DNA of 64,000 nt from Zobellella iuensis. GTDB taxonomy: Bacteria; Pseudomonadota; Gammaproteobacteria; Enterobacterales; Aeromonadaceae. The notes under the pieces were generated by a model that did not search any database, was not told the DNA's origin, and saw nothing but the letters and a program-made list of their open reading frames with translations. Within the stretch, counting starts at the first letter, position 1; each line of letters begins with the position of its first letter. Shown one piece after another: positions 17,489-27,245 of the stretch. The stretch lies in assembly GCF_016746085.1 (NCBI RefSeq), contig NZ_JAERTZ010000018.1, positions 124,001-188,000 of the forward strand. The letters are read 5' to 3'. The translations under genes were made by a program, and so were the position numbers.

Positions 17489-18304
17489 TCAGAACAGGGC
17501 GGTCCAGTCCTGCTCGCTGTTACCCAGCACCAGGAAGTGGGGATTGAGCAGCTGTTGTGGCGTCGCGTAGCCGAGCGGACTGCCATCCAGCCGCACCACC
17601 CGGCCGCCGGCCTGTTCGGCCACGCAGTGGGCGGCGGCGGTATCCCACAAACAGGTGGGCCCCAGGCGCGGATAGGCGTCGGCGGCACCTTCCGCCACCA
17701 GACACAGCTTCAGTGAACTGCCCATGGGCACCAGCTCATGCTCACCCAGCCTGGCCAACAGGCGCGGCATCTCCTCGCCGGCGTGGGAACGGCTGCCCAC
17801 CACCCGCCAGGGGGTTCCGGGCTGGTGTTCGGCGACCCGGATGGGGCGGCAATGGCCGTCGGCATCGGTCTTGCTGGCGCCCAGGCCGCGGGCGGCGGTG
17901 TAGCACACGGCCAAGGCCGGGGCATAGACCACGCCCAGTACCGGCCGGCCCTGCTCGATCAGGGCGATATTGACGGTGAACTCGCCGTTGCGCTTGATGA
18001 ATTCCTTGGTGCCGTCGAGCGGATCCACCAGCCAGTAACGGCCCAGGGCGTCGGGGCCGCTGAAGTGCTCGGTGTCTTCTTCCGACAACAGCGGCAGGGG
18101 CAGGGGCAGGGCGGCCAGGCGCTCGGCAATCAGCCGGTGGGCGGCGGCATCCGCCTCGGTGAGCGGGGATTTGTCGGCTTTTTCCTCGACCGAAAACTCC
18201 CGGCGATAGATGGCCATGATGGCGGCGCCGGCATCCCGGGCGATAGCTTCAACCTCGGCGACCAGATCGGCGGTTATATACTCTGAGTTCACCATGTTCT
18301 CCAT
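17489..18304 (-). CDS. cysQ: 3'(2'),5'-bisphosphate nucleotidase CysQ
   Basis: About 271 residues of the inositol-monophosphatase-like family. Metal-binding motifs are LLSEEDTE, DPLDGTKEF and a C-terminal WDTAAAHCVAEQAGG. It hydrolyses 3'-phosphoadenosine 5'-phosphate, the by-product of sulfate assimilation, to AMP, using magnesium. The start may be ATG 18304 (AAGGT upstream) or ATG 18295 (GGAG close upstream). It is divergent from a 2-hydroxyacid dehydrogenase gene. Confidence 0.95.
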   Translation of the reverse strand: MENMVNSEYITADLVAEVEAIARDAGAAIMAIYRREFSVEEKADKSPLTEADAAAHRLIAERLAALPLPLPLLSEEDTEHFSGPDALGRYWLVDPLDGTKEFIKRNGEFTVNIALIEQGRPVLGVVYAPALAVCYTAARGLGASKTDADGHCRPIRVAEHQPGTPWRVVGSRSHAGEEMPRLLARLGEHELVPMGSSLKLCLVAEGAADAYPRLGPTCLWDTAAAHCVAEQAGGRVVRLDGSPLGYATPQQLLNPHFLVLGNSEQDWTALF

Positions 18305-18372
18305 GGGGTGACCTTGAAACGGCCCCCATGATATAAAAAAACGCGGTTTATTCCCAACAACAAGGACACGCC

Positions 18373-19362
18373 ATGAACATAGCCATACTGGATGATTACC
18401 AGGACGTGGTGAGGACTCTGCCTTGCTTTGGCCGCCTGGCGGCCCACCGGGTAACGGTGTTTACCGACGGTTGTTCCGACCCCGAGGCGCTGGCCGAACG
18501 GCTCGCCCCCTTCGAGGCCCTGGTCCTTATCCGGGAGCGGACCGAGATAAATGCCGGGCTGTTGGCCCGCCTGCCAAGGCTGAGGCTTATCAGCCAGACC
18601 GGCAAGATAAGCAACCATATCCGCCTGCAAGACTGCAGCAAGGCCGGCGTGGCCCTGGCGGAAGGGGCGGGCTCGCCGGTGGCACCGGCGGAGTTGACCT
18701 GGGCGCTGATCATGGCGGCCAGCCGGCAGTTGCTGCCCTATTGCAGTGCGCTCAAGGCGGGCCAGTGGCAGCAGAACGGCGATCTTGGGCTGGGCCGCAG
18801 CCTGGCCGGCAAAACCCTGGGAATATGGGGGTACGGCAAAATCGGCAGGCGCATCGCCCGTTTTGGCCAGGCCTTCGATATGCAGGTGCAGGTATGGGGC
18901 AGCGAGGCTTCTCGGGCCCAAGCCATGGACGATGGCCTGATGGCGGCCCCCGACAAGGCGACGTTTTTTGCGAGCAGCGATGTGCTGAGCCTGCACCTGC
19001 GGTTGAACGAGGCGAGCCGGCATCTGATCTCGGCAGCCGATCTGGCCCTGATGAAGGCGGACGCGCTGCTGGTGAACACCAGCCGGGCCGAGCTGTTCGC
19101 CCCCGGCGCCCTGGTGGCGGCGCTTGGACGAGGGCGGCCGGGCTTTGCCGCCGTGGATGTGTATGAGCAGGAACCGGCCGGGGCGCAGTTGCAACAGCTG
19201 CTGTCCCTGCCGAACGTACTCTGCTCGCCCCACCTGGGGTATGTGGAGCGGGGCGGCTACGAGCTCTACTTCGGCGCCGCCTTCGACAATATCCTGGCCT
19301 ACGCCGAGGGCCGGCCGGTGAACATCGCCAACCCCGAGGTGCTGGAGTATCAGGATGACTAG
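18373..19362 (+). CDS. D-2-hydroxyacid dehydrogenase family protein
   Basis: A 329-residue protein with the Rossmann motif GYGKIG in the middle. The catalytic triad residues of the family are present: Arg in NTSRAELF, Glu in VDVYEQEP and His in SPHLGYVE. It is an NAD(P)-dependent oxidoreductase; the substrate is unknown and it is more like the general SerA-related clade than lactate dehydrogenase. AAGGA precedes the ATG. Its last 8 bases overlap the start of the ribonuclease gene. Confidence 0.93.
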   Translation: MNIAILDDYQDVVRTLPCFGRLAAHRVTVFTDGCSDPEALAERLAPFEALVLIRERTEINAGLLARLPRLRLISQTGKISNHIRLQDCSKAGVALAEGAGSPVAPAELTWALIMAASRQLLPYCSALKAGQWQQNGDLGLGRSLAGKTLGIWGYGKIGRRIARFGQAFDMQVQVWGSEASRAQAMDDGLMAAPDKATFFASSDVLSLHLRLNEASRHLISAADLALMKADALLVNTSRAELFAPGALVAALGRGRPGFAAVDVYEQEPAGAQLQQLLSLPNVLCSPHLGYVERGGYELYFGAAFDNILAYAEGRPVNIANPEVLEYQDD

Positions 19363-19726
19363 GCGAGGGCGGCGGCGACACTTCAACCTGCGCCTGCTCG
19401 GCGGCGCCCTGCTGCTCGGCCTGGCGCTGCTGTTTCAGGGCCTATGGCCGGGCGATCCGGCCCCAGCCAATCCGCAACTGGCCGAGACGCTGGTGCTTAT
19501 CGAGCAGGGCGGGCCCTTTCCCTACCGCCAGGACGGCACCATTTTCCACAACCGGGAAGGGCTGCTGCCGGCCCGGGAACGGGGTTATTACCGGGAATAC
19601 ACGGTGGATACGCCCGGGCTGAGCCACCGTGGCCCCCGGCGGGTGGTGACCGGCGGTGACCCGCCCGAGATCTGGTATTATACGCAAGATCATTACCGCA
19701 GCTTTGTTGAGCTGGAACGCGAGTAA
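19355..19726 (+). CDS. RNase Sa/barnase-type guanyl-specific ribonuclease, membrane-anchored or secreted
   Basis: A 123-residue protein with an Arg-rich N-terminus and one hydrophobic segment (about 13-30) acting as signal or anchor. The remainder matches microbial ribonuclease N1/T1, RNase Sa type: DGTIFHNREGLLP, YYREYTVDTPG with catalytic Glu81, RGPRRVV with Arg95, and YYTQDHYRSF with His113. All three catalytic residues are kept, so it should cleave RNA after G. No cysteine pair as in RNase Sa is present. The ATG overlaps the upstream stop by 8 bases. A barstar homologue 530 bases downstream suggests toxin and immunity roles. Confidence 0.9.
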   Translation: MTRRGRRRHFNLRLLGGALLLGLALLFQGLWPGDPAPANPQLAETLVLIEQGGPFPYRQDGTIFHNREGLLPARERGYYREYTVDTPGLSHRGPRRVVTGGDPPEIWYYTQDHYRSFVELERE

Positions 19727-19877
19727 ATCCCATCCGCTGCCGCGTCGGCAACGGATGTCGTGGCGGGAAGGGGGCGGTATCGGAGCCGGCCAGTGGTAGT
19801 CATCGATATGGTTCAATAGTTGGCGCCTTTGGCTATGCTTAGAACTCCGGGAAAAGCTGTCCGCCACGGAGGGCACT

Positions 19878-20141
19878 ATGGATATCAGCCAGGGATTGAC
19901 CGCCGGTGAGCTTATCGAGTTGCTGTCCTCTTTGCCAAGGAACAGCAAAGTGATGCTCATTGACAAAGCAGGTAAGTTTTACTCGCCGGCACTGCTCGTC
20001 TGGCCGGACAAGTTTGTTGCTATGAATATCTGCGGCCACACCATTTTCGATGCGGCAGACGCGGCGGTTGATTGCAACAACCCGGTGGGCAGTCCATTCG
20101 AGGGGGTGCTGATATTGCCCACCCCCCCGGAGGCCGAATAA
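19878..20141 (+). CDS. Small protein of unknown function between ribonuclease and barstar genes
   Basis: An 87-residue protein with GGAGG 7 bases before its ATG. The N-terminus has a GELIELLSSLPRNSKVMLID pattern seen in various phage and bacterial small proteins of the type GELIxxLxxLPxxxxV; this is a loose resemblance only. The rest contains two Cys residues (C54 and C67) and no membrane segment. Its position between an RNase gene and a barstar gene invites a role with them, but no function can be assigned. Confidence 0.65.
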   Translation: MDISQGLTAGELIELLSSLPRNSKVMLIDKAGKFYSPALLVWPDKFVAMNICGHTIFDAADAAVDCNNPVGSPFEGVLILPTPPEAE

Positions 20142-20253
20142 AAAAGCCCCGGGGTGCGCCCAATGGGTGCCGGTGATGAGGAGTCACCCTGGCGAGGGGA
20201 CAACTACGCTACCGAAAACCATGACCGCCGTTTTACCGAGCTCAGGGTGAACC

Positions 20254-20700
20254 ATGAATGAAACCGAATTGACCCGCCTGCTGAAGGCCGGGCCGGCACG
20301 CAGCTGTTGTATCCCGCCCGACGCCCAGTTGGCGCTGGAGCTGTCGGCCCGGCGGCTGGGGCTGGACTTTTATCTGGTCGACTTCAGCGGGGTCGACTCC
20401 AAGGCCGGCTGCATCGCGCAACTGGCCGGTGCGCTGGAATTGCCGGCCTGGTTCGGGCAGAACTGGGATGCCCTGAGCGATGCCCTGACCGAGCCGGCGC
20501 TGATCGATGGGCGGGGCGCCGTGCTTTGCCTGCAACAGGTGGAGCGCTTTGTCTGTCGCGAGCCGCCCGGCTGGTTGACCCTGCTCGATATCATGAGCGA
20601 GGCGGCGGAATATTGGGGGCAGCAGCAAAAGCCGTTCTGGTGCGTGGTGCTGAGCACGTCTCCGGCCCTGGTGTCGGTGCCGGTGCTGGCTAACCATTAA
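20254..20700 (+). CDS. Barstar-family ribonuclease inhibitor
   Basis: A 148-residue protein with the barstar core: DFYLVDFSGVDSKAGCIAQL, then LPAWFGQNWDALSDALTE (66-80), the motif whose aromatic and acidic residues plug barnase-type active sites. It is longer than barstar itself (89 residues), with a roughly 35-residue N-terminal and a C-terminal extension. No signal peptide, so it acts in the cytoplasm. It probably protects the cell from the RNase Sa-like enzyme encoded upstream. The ATG follows a weak AGGGTGA. Confidence 0.88.
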   Translation: MNETELTRLLKAGPARSCCIPPDAQLALELSARRLGLDFYLVDFSGVDSKAGCIAQLAGALELPAWFGQNWDALSDALTEPALIDGRGAVLCLQQVERFVCREPPGWLTLLDIMSEAAEYWGQQQKPFWCVVLSTSPALVSVPVLANH

Positions 20701-20799
20701 TGCTGCACATACTTTGAACTTTGGCGCCGACATCGGTATCCTTGGCGGTCTGTGGCGATACCGTCATATCTTGTTCCGCTAATTTAGTGAGTCTGCTCC

Positions 20800-22392
20800 T
20801 TGATTTCCACCAACAACATTACCATGCAGTTCGGCTCCAAGCCGTTGTTTGAAAACATTTCCGTCAAATTCGGCGACGGCAACCGCTATGGCCTGATCGG
20901 TGCCAACGGCTGCGGCAAGTCCACCTTTATGAAGATACTGGGCGGCGATCTGGACCCTTCCGCCGGCAACGTCAGCCTGGACGTGAACGAGCGCCTGGGC
21001 AAGCTGCGCCAGGATCAGTTCGCCTACGAAGAGGCACGGGTGCTGGACGTGGTGATGATGGGACACAGCGAACTGTGGGCCGCCATTCATGAGCGCGACG
21101 CCATTTACGCCAACCTGGAGGCCAGCGATGACGACTACATGAGGGCGGCGGAGCTGGAAGGCAAGGTGGCGGAGTACGACGGCTACACCGCCGAGTCGCG
21201 CGCCGGCGAACTGCTGCTGGGGGTGGGTATTCCGCTGGAACAGCATAACGGCCCCATGAGCGAGGTGGCCCCGGGCTGGAAACTGCGGGTGCTGCTGGCC
21301 CAGGCCCTGTTCTCCAACCCCGAGATCCTGCTGCTCGACGAGCCGACCAACAACCTGGATATCGACACCATCCGCTGGCTCGAAGACGTGCTCAACGAGC
21401 GCAACAGCACCATGATCATCATCTCCCACGATCGTCACTTCCTGAACAGCGTCTGCACCCATATGGCGGATCTGGACTACGGTGAGCTCAGGGTCTACCC
21501 GGGCAACTACGATGACTACATGCTGGCCGCCACCCAGGCCCGGGAGCGGCTGCTGTCCGACAACGCCAAGAAGAAGGCCCAGATTGCCGATCTGCAATCT
21601 TTCGTGGCCCGCTTCAGCGCCAACGCTTCCAAGGCGCGCCAGGCTACCTCCCGCGCCAAGCAGATTGAAAAAATCAAGCTGGAGGAAGTGAAGGCGTCCA
21701 GCCGGCAGAACCCCTTTATCCGCTTCGAGCAGGAGAAAAAGCTGTACCGCAACGTGCTGGAGGTGGAGCAGCTGAGCAAGGGATATGGCGACGGCCCCCT
21801 GTTCAAGGGCCTGAACATGCTGGTGGAAGTGGGTGAGCGCATCGCCATCCTCGGCACCAACGGCATCGGCAAGTCGACCCTGGTCAAGACCCTGGTGGGC
21901 GAGCTCGCTCCCGATCAGGGCCAGTTCAAGTGGTCCGAAAATGCCACCATCGGCTATTACGCCCAGGATCACGCCGCCGACTTCGACAAGGATCTGACGG
22001 TGTTCGAATGGATGAGCCAGTGGCAGCAGGCGGGCGACGACGAGCAAACCATCCGCGGCGTGCTGGGCCGGCTGCTGTTCGGCCAGGACGACATCAAGAA
22101 GAAGGTCGGGGTGCTGTCCGGGGGCGAGCAGGGTCGCATGCTGTTCGGCAAGCTGATGCTGCAGCGGCCCAATATCCTGGTGATGGACGAGCCTACCAAC
22201 CACCTGGATATGGAATCTATCGAGTCCCTGAATATGGCGCTGGAGCTGTATCAGGGCACCCTGATCTTCGTGTCCCACGACCGGGAGTTTGTGTCGTCCC
22301 TGGCCACCCGCATCCTGGAGCTGAGCGAAAACGGCATCCGCGACTTCAGCGGCAGCTACGAGGAGTACCTGCGCGAGCAGGGCGTGGTGTAA
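20800..22392 (+). CDS. ybiT: ABC-F family ATPase YbiT
   Basis: A 530-residue protein, the same length as E. coli YbiT and very similar throughout. Two ABC domains have Walker [10 protein letters not shown] and GTNGIGKST, Walker [12 protein letters not shown] and [11 protein letters not shown], and signature SGGEQGR in the second; the linker is rich in Arg and Lys. There are no membrane segments. ABC-F proteins bind the ribosomal E site and influence translation. The start is TTG at 20800, chosen because the residues after it ([16 protein letters not shown]) align with the known YbiT N-terminus. Confidence 0.95.
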   Translation: MISTNNITMQFGSKPLFENISVKFGDGNRYGLIGANGCGKSTFMKILGGDLDPSAGNVSLDVNERLGKLRQDQFAYEEARVLDVVMMGHSELWAAIHERDAIYANLEASDDDYMRAAELEGKVAEYDGYTAESRAGELLLGVGIPLEQHNGPMSEVAPGWKLRVLLAQALFSNPEILLLDEPTNNLDIDTIRWLEDVLNERNSTMIIISHDRHFLNSVCTHMADLDYGELRVYPGNYDDYMLAATQARERLLSDNAKKKAQIADLQSFVARFSANASKARQATSRAKQIEKIKLEEVKASSRQNPFIRFEQEKKLYRNVLEVEQLSKGYGDGPLFKGLNMLVEVGERIAILGTNGIGKSTLVKTLVGELAPDQGQFKWSENATIGYYAQDHAADFDKDLTVFEWMSQWQQAGDDEQTIRGVLGRLLFGQDDIKKKVGVLSGGEQGRMLFGKLMLQRPNILVMDEPTNHLDMESIESLNMALELYQGTLIFVSHDREFVSSLATRILELSENGIRDFSGSYEEYLREQGVV

Positions 22393-22432
22393 CGCTAGCT
22401 GACCCGCCGGTAGCGCGGCGCCGTGGGCGGGT

Positions 22433-22530
22433 GGTCCACTGCAGTGGACCCTTGGATGGAGGTGCTTGTAGGGTCGAATTTATTCGACCGAACCTCGGCA
22501 CCGGTGTCGGAAAGGTCCATTGAAATGGCC
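22433..22530. repeat. Composite palindromic repeat, copy 2
   Basis: Dyads GGTCCACTGCAGTGGACC (22433-22450), GGTCGAATTTATTCGACC (22472-22489) preceded by TGTAG, and a decayed third dyad GGTCCAT/AATGGCC (from about 22514). The units match those at 10567-10669 with the same GGTCCACT and GGTCGAAT arms. It lies between the convergent ybiT and cfa genes and could also serve as a bidirectional transcription stop. Confidence 0.85.
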
Positions 22531-22550
22531 CCTATATCGGACCCCGGTTG

Positions 22551-23714
22551 TCAACTTACCCGCCGATAGCCCTGCTCCGCGCCGCCCTTGGCCAGCACCC
22601 ACTGCCACAGCTGAATATCGCGGGCGCGGAAGGCGCCGGCGCAGGCCAGCAAGTAGTAGCGCCACATGCGGTAGAAGCGCTCGCCCAATTGCTCCCGGAA
22701 GCGGGGCCAGGCTTGCTCGAAGTTGGCGTGCCAGGCCATCAGGGTCTTGTCGTAGTCGGCGCCGAAGTTGTGCAGATCCTCCACCACGAACAATTGGTCC
22801 ACCGCATCGCCTAGCTGGCCAATGGAGGGCAGCTCGCCGTTGGGGAAGATGTACTTGTCTATCCAGGGATCCGTGTGGAGGCGGCGTTCGTTCTTGCCGA
22901 TGGTGTGCAGCAGAAAGAGGCCGCCGTCCGCCAGGCAGCGATGGACCACTTCCATGTAGGTGCGGTAGTTCTTGTGGCCCACGTGCTCGAACATGCCCAC
23001 GCTCACCACCCGATCAAAAGTCTCGTTCAGCTCCCTGTAATCCTGCAACCGGAATTCCAGCGGCAGTCCGGGGTAGCGTTGCCTGGCCCATTGGGCCTGC
23101 TCCCGGGAGATGGTCACGCCCACGCATTCCACCCCGTAGTGTTCGGCGGCGTAGCCCATAAAGCTGCCCCAGCCGCAGCCGATGTCCAGCACCCGCATGC
23201 CGGGCTCGAGCCCGAGCTTGCGGCAGATAAGATCCAGCTTGGCGTCTTGCGCCTGCTCCAGGGTGGTGGCGTCTTGCCAGTAGCCGCAGGTGTAGGTCAG
23301 GCGCGAGTCGAGCATGGCGGCGTAGAAGTCGTTGCCCAGATCGTAGTGGGCTTCCCCCACCTGCCAGGCCCGCTTGCTGGTCTGGCGGTTGAGCAGCCGG
23401 GCCTTGAGCGCATGGAGCAGCAGGCGGGAGGGACGTACCTTGCGGTGCAGATGCGCCTTCAGCAGCCGGCAGATCAGCTCGTCGGGCTGCTGGGCGTCCC
23501 AGGCGCCGTCCATGTAGCTCTCGCCCAGCCCCAAGCTGCCCCCGGTCAAGATGCGCTCCGGCACGCCCGGCGCCTTCAGTTGCATGTCCCAAGGCTGGGG
23601 ACCGTTGACTTCAATACCGGCTCCCGCCAGCAATTCCTGCCACAATCGGTGCAGGCTGGAATCTGGATAGAGAAAAGCGGTGTCTGTCACACCCGTGTAT
23701 TCAGCGCCACCCAT
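22551..23714 (-). CDS. cfa: Cyclopropane-fatty-acyl-phospholipid synthase
   Basis: A 387-residue protein with an N-terminal lipid-binding part and a C-terminal SAM methyltransferase domain: VLDIGCGWGSFMGYAAEHYG, VGVTISREQAQWA, SVGMFEHVG and the FPNGELPS region. It adds a methylene bridge to unsaturated acyl chains of membrane phospholipids using S-adenosylmethionine, a stationary-phase and acid-stress adaptation. An AT-rich 220-base region precedes it and probably holds its promoter. It converges with ybiT across the palindromic repeat. Confidence 0.96.
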   Translation of the reverse strand: MGGAEYTGVTDTAFLYPDSSLHRLWQELLAGAGIEVNGPQPWDMQLKAPGVPERILTGGSLGLGESYMDGAWDAQQPDELICRLLKAHLHRKVRPSRLLLHALKARLLNRQTSKRAWQVGEAHYDLGNDFYAAMLDSRLTYTCGYWQDATTLEQAQDAKLDLICRKLGLEPGMRVLDIGCGWGSFMGYAAEHYGVECVGVTISREQAQWARQRYPGLPLEFRLQDYRELNETFDRVVSVGMFEHVGHKNYRTYMEVVHRCLADGGLFLLHTIGKNERRLHTDPWIDKYIFPNGELPSIGQLGDAVDQLFVVEDLHNFGADYDKTLMAWHANFEQAWPRFREQLGERFYRMWRYYLLACAGAFRARDIQLWQWVLAKGGAEQGYRRVS

Positions 23715-23937
23715 AAGGACTACCTCTTGCCATCGTTCAAGCGGAGCCGGCTCAATGGTTGCAACGAAGTATCCGCACCCAGGGGTCGGCTTTTTGGAGT
23801 TCTGCCATTTTATTAAAGGACAGTTTTTTACACTTTTGTAGTCGGCGTCACATTTTTATCGGGTGGTTTTATTTGCATTTTTTAACTTTTCATTAACCGT
23901 TTCCGCCTGCTGTTGGCCGGCCCGCCTCGGCGTGTGT

Positions 23938-24792
23938 TCAGCGCAGCACCAGCAGCGGCACCCGAATGGTGCGGAGCATGGCGGTGGTGGTGCTGCCCAG
24001 CAGCCAGCGGCGCAGGCGGGAGTGGCCGTAGGCGCCCATCACCATCAGATCGATGCCGTTGTCCTGCTGATAGCGGGGCAGAACCAGCTCCGGCTCGCCG
24101 GGGAGGACCAGGGCGAATGCCTCGACGCCGGCCTGGGTCAGCAAGGCCTGTGCCTCCTCCAGCAGGGCCCGGTGTTCGCCATCGATCTTCCCCACCAGTA
24201 GCAGGTGCAGCTCCAGCCCCTGGAGCAGGGGACTTTGGGCCAGCAACGCCAGCCCCCGGCGGCTGCCGGCACTGCCGTCGTAGGCCAGCATGGCCTTTTG
24301 CGGAGTCCGGAATTCCGGTTGGGCCACCAGCATGGGCTGGTGCAGGGCGCGGACCACCTGCTCCACCTGGCTGCCCAGGCGAGCGAGAGACTCGCTGCTC
24401 TGCTCCCCGTAGGCGCCCAGCACCAGCAGCCGCTCGTCCTGCTCCAGCTCGGCCAGGTTGTCGACCAGGGCGCCGTGGCGCTGCAGGCACTCCACTCTAG
24501 TGACCCCGGCCGCCAGGACCCGCTCCCGGGCGGCGGCGAGGATGAGTTTGCCTTGCTCCACCGCCAGCCGGCTGCGTCGCTCATCCAGACGGGACAGCTC
24601 CTGGAGCAGCTCCCGCCGGCCCTCCAGCCCCAGGTAACCGCTGAAATCGGCTTCGTGGATGTACTGGCTCTGATCCAGCACGTGCAGCAGGGTCAGCGGT
24701 GCGGACAGGCGCAGGCTGGCCCAGCCGGCCAGGTCGCACACGGCGCCGGCCTGGCGAGAGCCATCGATACAGGCCATCAGTTGAGTGATCAT
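23938..24792 (-). CDS. Universal stress protein, tandem UspA domains (paralogue 2)
   Basis: A 284-residue protein with two Usp domains. The second ends in GAYGHSRLRRWLLGSTTTAM followed by RVPLLVLR, a full nucleotide-binding motif; the first has a degenerate GAYGEQSSESLARLGSQVE. It is a clear paralogue of the neighbouring upstream gene, with the same length, same domain layout and near-identical C-terminus. The 100-base gap to that gene is compatible with one transcript from the SulP gene. Confidence 0.92.
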   Translation of the reverse strand: MITQLMACIDGSRQAGAVCDLAGWASLRLSAPLTLLHVLDQSQYIHEADFSGYLGLEGRRELLQELSRLDERRSRLAVEQGKLILAAARERVLAAGVTRVECLQRHGALVDNLAELEQDERLLVLGAYGEQSSESLARLGSQVEQVVRALHQPMLVAQPEFRTPQKAMLAYDGSAGSRRGLALLAQSPLLQGLELHLLLVGKIDGEHRALLEEAQALLTQAGVEAFALVLPGEPELVLPRYQQDNGIDLMVMGAYGHSRLRRWLLGSTTTAMLRTIRVPLLVLR

Positions 24793-24892
24793 GATTTTTC
24801 CCCCGGTTGACGGCGGGCCCGGTTACCGGGCCCCTGGATACAGTGTAATGCGCCGTCGGCCGGGGGGACGATGGCGCCTGGTCATGGCGTTG

Positions 24893-25747
24893 TCAGCGCA
24901 GTACCAGCAGCGGCACCCGGGCCGAGCGGATCATGGCGGTGGTGGTGCTGCCCACCAGCAACTGGCGAATGCGGGAGTGGCCGTAGGCGCCCATCACCAT
25001 GAGGTCGATGCCGTTGTCCTGCTGATACTGGGGCAGGGCCTTGTCGACCTCACCGGCGACGATGGCGGCACTGGCGTTGATGCCGGACTGGGCCAGGGTG
25101 GTCCTGGCCCAGTTGAGCTGCTCCCGGTTGTCGTCGGTGTCGGCGCCCACCAGCACCAGGTGCAACTCCAGCCCGTTGAACAGCGGGCTCCTGGCCAGCA
25201 TCTCCACCCCCTTGCGGGTGGTGGCGCTGCCGTCGAAGGCCAGCATGATCTTTTGTGGTGCGCTGAATTCGCCCTGGGTCACCAGAGTGGGGCGGTGCAG
25301 GGCGCGGATCACCTGCTCCACGTGGCTGCCGAGGTGGGCGTAGACGGAGGCCGACTCTTCGCCGTGGCGGCCGAGCACCAGCAGCCGGGTGTCGGGTTCG
25401 AGCGCCACCAGGGCGTCCACCAGGCCACCGTGGCGCTGCAGGGTGGCGGGCTCGCTCACCCCGTCTTCAATGGCGCGGGTGCGGGCCGCGTCGAGCAGGA
25501 TGCGGCCCTGCTCCTTGGCCAGCTTGCCGCGTTTTTCATCGAGTTCGGCCAGTTCTTCCAGCAGGTGCTCCTGGCTGCCCAGGCCGATGCTGCCGCTCAG
25601 GTCGGCCAGGCCCGGCTGCCGACCTTTATCCAGCACATGGATAAAGCTCAGCGGTGCCGCCAGGCGCAAGCTGGCCCAGCTGGCGTAATCACAGACTGTG
25701 GTGGCGTGGCTGGAGCCGTCGATACAGGCGAGTACGTGGGTGGTCAT
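24893..25747 (-). CDS. Universal stress protein, tandem UspA domains (paralogue 1)
   Basis: A 284-residue protein with two Usp domains. The C-terminal motif GAYGHSRIRQLLVGSTTTAM is intact and the N-terminal one, GRHGEESASVYAHLGSHVE, is degenerate. I chose ATG 25747 because AGAGGA then lies 6 bases upstream; the ATG at 25753 touches that ribosome-binding site. It starts 13 bases after the SulP stop, so the two are cotranscribed. It probably senses or signals an energy or stress state connected with the transporter, which is inference. Confidence 0.93.
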   Translation of the reverse strand: MTTHVLACIDGSSHATTVCDYASWASLRLAAPLSFIHVLDKGRQPGLADLSGSIGLGSQEHLLEELAELDEKRGKLAKEQGRILLDAARTRAIEDGVSEPATLQRHGGLVDALVALEPDTRLLVLGRHGEESASVYAHLGSHVEQVIRALHRPTLVTQGEFSAPQKIMLAFDGSATTRKGVEMLARSPLFNGLELHLVLVGADTDDNREQLNWARTTLAQSGINASAAIVAGEVDKALPQYQQDNGIDLMVMGAYGHSRIRQLLVGSTTTAMIRSARVPLLVLR

Positions 25748-25760
25748 GGTCATTCCTCTC

Positions 25761-27245
25761 TCAGTGGCCCATCAGCTTTTCTACCGCTTTCGGATCCTTG
25801 TGAACAGCAAAGCGGTCCACCAGTGTGGCGCTGGCCTCATTCAGGCCGATCATTTCCACCTCGGTGCCTTCCCGGCGGAAGCTGAGCACCACCTTGTCGA
25901 GGGCGCTGATGGCGGTGATGTCCCAGAAATGGGCCCGGCTCAGATCGATGCGCACCTGGTCGATGACCTCCTTGAAATCGAAGGCGGCGATAAACTGCTC
26001 GGCGGAGCTGAAGAACACCTGGCCCACCACCTGGTATTCCCGGCTGTTGTCGCCGGTTGCTTCCGAGCCCACATAGAGGATCTGACCCACCTTGTTGGCG
26101 AAGAAGAGGGCGCTGAGCAGTACGCCCACCAGCACGCCGTAGGCCAGGTTGTGGGTAAAGACCACCACCACCACGGTGGCGATCATCACCAGGCTGGAGC
26201 TTTTGGGCAGGGTCTTCAAGTTCTTCACCGAGTCCCAACTGAAGGTACCGATGGACACCATGATCATCACCGCCACCAGGGCGGCCATGGGAATTTGCGA
26301 CACCCAGGGGCCGAGGAAGACCACCAGGATCAACAGCACTGCGCCGGCCACCAGGGTGGACAGCCGGCCGCGGCCGCCGGACTTCACGTTGATGACGGAC
26401 TGGCCGATCATGGCACAGCCGGCCATGCCGCCGAGCAGGCCGGTGGCGATGTTGGCGATGCCCTGGCCCTTGCACTCGCGGTTCTTGTCGCTCTGGGTGT
26501 CGGTCAGGTCATCCACTATGGTGGCGGTCATCATCGACTCCAGCAGGCCCACCACCGCCAGGGACAGGGAGTAGGGGAAGATGATGGCCAGGGTGTCGAG
26601 GTTGAGCGGCACCTGCGGCCACAGGAACACCGGCAGGCTGTCGGGCAGCTCGCCCATGTCGCCCACGGTGCGGATATCGATGCTGAAGGCGATGGCCACC
26701 AGGGTCAGTACCACTATGCATACCAGGGGTGAGGGCAGCAGCTTGCCCACCACCGGCACCAGGGGCAGCAGGTAGATGATGCCGAGGCCGGCGGCGGTCA
26801 TGGCGTAGACATGCCAGGTCACGTCGGTCAGCTCCGGCAACTGGGCCAGGAAGATCAGGATGGCCAGGGCGTTGACGAAGCCGGTGACCACGGAACGGGA
26901 CACGAAGCGCATCAGCTCGCCCAGCTTCAGGTAGCCGGCGATGATCTGCAGCACGCCGCACAAGAGGGTGGCGGCCAGCAGGTATTCCAGGCCGTGGTTT
27001 TTAACCAGGGTGACCATCAGCAGGGCCATGGCGCCGGTGGCGGCGGAGATCATGCCCGGACGGCCGCCGGCGAAGGCGATGACTACCGCCATGCTGAAGG
27101 AGGCGTAAAGGCCGATCTTGGGATCGACCCCGGCGATGATGGAGAAGGCGATGGCCTCCGGGATCAGGGCCAGGGCGACCACCAGACCGGCGAGCACATC
27201 TCCCCTAATGTTCGAGAACCAGGTTTGCTTGATGCTGGGTAACAT
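25761..27245 (-). CDS. SulP-family inorganic anion transporter with STAS domain
   Basis: A 494-residue protein with about 11-12 membrane segments starting [20 protein letters not shown], the SulP signature. It has [17 protein letters not shown] in the transport core and a C-terminal cytoplasmic STAS domain (about 390-490). SulP proteins move sulfate, bicarbonate or other anions, often with sodium or protons. The group with short length and neighbouring Usp genes is often BicA-like, but the substrate cannot be fixed from sequence. ATG 27245 matches the family start; an open extension to 27356 is not supported. Confidence 0.93.
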   Translation of the reverse strand: MLPSIKQTWFSNIRGDVLAGLVVALALIPEAIAFSIIAGVDPKIGLYASFSMAVVIAFAGGRPGMISAATGAMALLMVTLVKNHGLEYLLAATLLCGVLQIIAGYLKLGELMRFVSRSVVTGFVNALAILIFLAQLPELTDVTWHVYAMTAAGLGIIYLLPLVPVVGKLLPSPLVCIVVLTLVAIAFSIDIRTVGDMGELPDSLPVFLWPQVPLNLDTLAIIFPYSLSLAVVGLLESMMTATIVDDLTDTQSDKNRECKGQGIANIATGLLGGMAGCAMIGQSVINVKSGGRGRLSTLVAGAVLLILVVFLGPWVSQIPMAALVAVMIMVSIGTFSWDSVKNLKTLPKSSSLVMIATVVVVVFTHNLAYGVLVGVLLSALFFANKVGQILYVGSEATGDNSREYQVVGQVFFSSAEQFIAAFDFKEVIDQVRIDLSRAHFWDITAISALDKVVLSFRREGTEVEMIGLNEASATLVDRFAVHKDPKAVEKLMGH

